Under the pieces are notes generated by a model, which was not told the origin of the DNA, made no database searches, and worked only from the letters and a program-made list of their open reading frames with translations. The position numbers and the translations under genes are program-made. 38,012 nt of DNA from positions 1 through 38,012 of the IMG/VR virus record IMGVR_UViG_3300035698_007535. One strand, 5' to 3'. Origin of the DNA: a virus. Of the stretch, positions 36,793 through 38,012 are shown in pieces; position 1 is the stretch's first letter; each line of letters begins with the position of its first letter.

Positions 36793-37512
36793 ATGGCACT
36801 CCATTGTCATATTTGCGACAGGGACTTACTTTCATTAGCAGATGAGCTCGCCGCTTCTCTCTGGTCGAATGTACCAATTTGGCCATCAACCGCACCTGCA
36901 TACGACGGGGTTGTGTCCGCACTCGACCTCACTACTCTAAACTCAGTTGCAACCGATTTCTCCGTAGCGTCAGGCGGGCTTGCCGCACCCTCAGTAGGTA
37001 TGATAGTGAATATTGTCGGGGAAGGCTTTTACAGAATTACAGCGGTTACAGATGCACACAACGTAAAAATAGAAGCAGACGCTACCAAGCCATCAATGGC
37101 ATTTTCGGTTGTAGCGGGTACGGGCAAGCAATTTGTAGTCGGTGGGTATAGCGAACAGATCCAAACTATATTTGACGAAGTATGGGCGCTTGACGGAATG
37201 CAACGGTACGCTGCAAATGTTGATGACCCGTTAGAGTACGACCCCAACGAGTTTGTTAGCTCATTAGTTGATAGTGCATTGTATATACCGTCTACGTGCC
37301 GGACTGCTGACATGGTACTAAAATGGGGAGCGCTTAAATTAGTGTATCTGAAAGCCGCACGCAATGACGAAAGCAGTTATATGGACAAGTACAAAATAGC
37401 AGATGCCGAATACGAGAGCGCACTTTCAAAACTCAACCTACCACACGACTTTGATTCCGACGGCGTTATTGACTCAAACGACTCTGTAAAACAAACTGCA
37501 CTGGTGAGGTAA
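36793..37512 (+). CDS. Head-tail connector-type protein with EF-hand-like loop (239 aa)
   Basis: TAGAGG precedes the ATG. The first half is beta-rich (PSVGMIVNIVGEGFYRITAV), the second half helical (RTADMVLKWGALKLVYLKAA). Near the end DFDSDGVIDSND matches a calcium-binding DxDxDG loop. Position after the capsid genes fits an adaptor or connector protein. The calcium loop may stabilise the virion joint. The N-terminus has CHICD, a possible metal pair. Confidence 0.7.
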   Translation: MALHCHICDRDLLSLADELAASLWSNVPIWPSTAPAYDGVVSALDLTTLNSVATDFSVASGGLAAPSVGMIVNIVGEGFYRITAVTDAHNVKIEADATKPSMAFSVVAGTGKQFVVGGYSEQIQTIFDEVWALDGMQRYAANVDDPLEYDPNEFVSSLVDSALYIPSTCRTADMVLKWGALKLVYLKAARNDESSYMDKYKIADAEYESALSKLNLPHDFDSDGVIDSNDSVKQTALVR

Positions 37513-37904
37513 TGAACGCTAGAGATATGGCGCTATACGCTGTACGAACAGGCGCAAACATATTACAGCAACAGAACAGAACCGAAGCAATCAAAGCCGG
37601 CGAGGAATACCTTGACGGCACTTTTAATGCTGAAATGGCTGTGCAATCGTATAACATGGCACAGGCAGAGGTTAAGGCGTTGGTTGAGTTCTTATTTGCT
37701 AATCAGAAGTTTGTACCGCCTAGTTGTGAGCGCTTGGTTCGGTGGTTAATAGTTAATTCAGACCTTGCATTCGCGGGGTACAATCCGTATATGAATGCAC
37801 TGGCAGTTGAAACAAGCGCCCGTATACTGGACACGAATGTTATCGACACGGCTACCGAAATAGCAAGTGAAATGAAAAAAGCGGTGGACAAAATCAATGG
37901 CTAA
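37512..37904 (+). CDS. Hypothetical connector-region protein (130 aa)
   Basis: The ATG overlaps the previous stop by one base. The product is helical with no motif I recognise (QSYNMAQAEVKALVEFLF). Order and size match the second or third protein in a head-completion set. The next gene begins inside its last codons. The function is inferred from position. Confidence 0.7.
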   Translation: MNARDMALYAVRTGANILQQQNRTEAIKAGEEYLDGTFNAEMAVQSYNMAQAEVKALVEFLFANQKFVPPSCERLVRWLIVNSDLAFAGYNPYMNALAVETSARILDTNVIDTATEIASEMKKAVDKING

Positions 37905-38012
37905 TGACTGGAAAGACCATTACTCCCCTCTGAACATAGAGATCGGTTTGGAAGCGTCTGTAAAGACTTCCGGCGCCCAGGCTACGGTATCATTGTCTGA
38001 ACACGTTGCAGG
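37897..38012 (+). CDS. Partial head-tail region protein (3' end outside window)
   Basis: GGTGG lies about eleven bases before ATG 37897, which overlaps the previous gene by eight bases. Only 38 residues are visible (starting MANDWKDHYSP), too few to assign a family. By position it may be another head-completion or tail gene. Confidence 0.6.
   Translation, partial: MANDWKDHYSPLNIEIGLEASVKTSGAQATVSLSEHVA

Noticed and set aside
1-38012. Integrase, repressor-integrase module or attachment sites
   Set aside because: No recombinase signature or gene-end duplication is visible; lifestyle cannot be decided from this window.

Overview
The window is about 38 kb of a tailed double-stranded DNA phage, probably the interior of a larger genome. 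Every supported gene lies on the + strand. The first gene is cut by the left edge and the last by the right edge. The virion genes at the right end and the lysis-type genes at the left end suggest a genome that joins beyond both edges. I see no integrase and no attachment site. The host cannot be named. Many strong AGGAG-type ribosome sites, classical -35/-10 promoters and a lipobox lipoprotein point to a bacterium with ordinary sigma-70-like signals, possibly Gram-negative.

Layout. (1) 1-4672: end of a virion or tail-fibre region (LamG-like protein), then a lysis or host-interface cluster: coiled-coil membrane protein, lipoprotein, papain-like (C1) peptidase, two-helix holin candidate and a C92-like permuted papain-fold protein. 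(2) 4689-6863: a ParB-domain/radical-SAM (SplB-like) fusion followed by two paralogous small basic Gly-rich proteins and a terminator. (3) 6864-7942: about 1.1 kb without a firm gene, holding tandem 11-bp repeats, an AT-rich tract, dyads and a strong promoter. It is a candidate origin and early control region. (4) 7979-11599: small unknown genes separated by recurring intergenic modules (GGGGAG/CTCCCC hairpins, ATAACTA dyads, a 50-bp repeat). The block ends in a frameshifted ArdC-type antirestriction gene and contains a second frameshifted gene. (5) 11824-29335: long, tightly overlapping early/middle operons. They encode a Cro-like regulator, RecT-type annealing protein, Cas4/RecB-like exonuclease, replisome organiser, DnaC-like loader, exported lysozyme-like protein, SbcC/RecF-like ATPase, ParB-like protein, Lar-like domain, VRR-NUC nuclease, HNH-type protein and about a dozen tiny Cys-rich zinc-ribbon proteins. 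(6) 29423-38012: terminator, promoter, then the late region: small and large terminase, portal, an exported protein, scaffold candidate, N4-gp56-type major capsid protein, a tRNA(CAU) with initiator-like features, a structured non-coding stretch and connector-type genes.

Working model (inference). Three near-identical promoters (7493, 11736, 13423) share a dyad overlapping the -10 and may be controlled together, perhaps by the Cro-like product of the gene behind the third. RecT plus the exonuclease give annealing recombination. The organiser and loader recruit a host replisome. ArdC- and Lar-like proteins counter restriction. The most novel item is the ParB/radical-SAM fusion with its two small basic paralogous neighbours, which suggests DNA or peptide modification of unknown chemistry.
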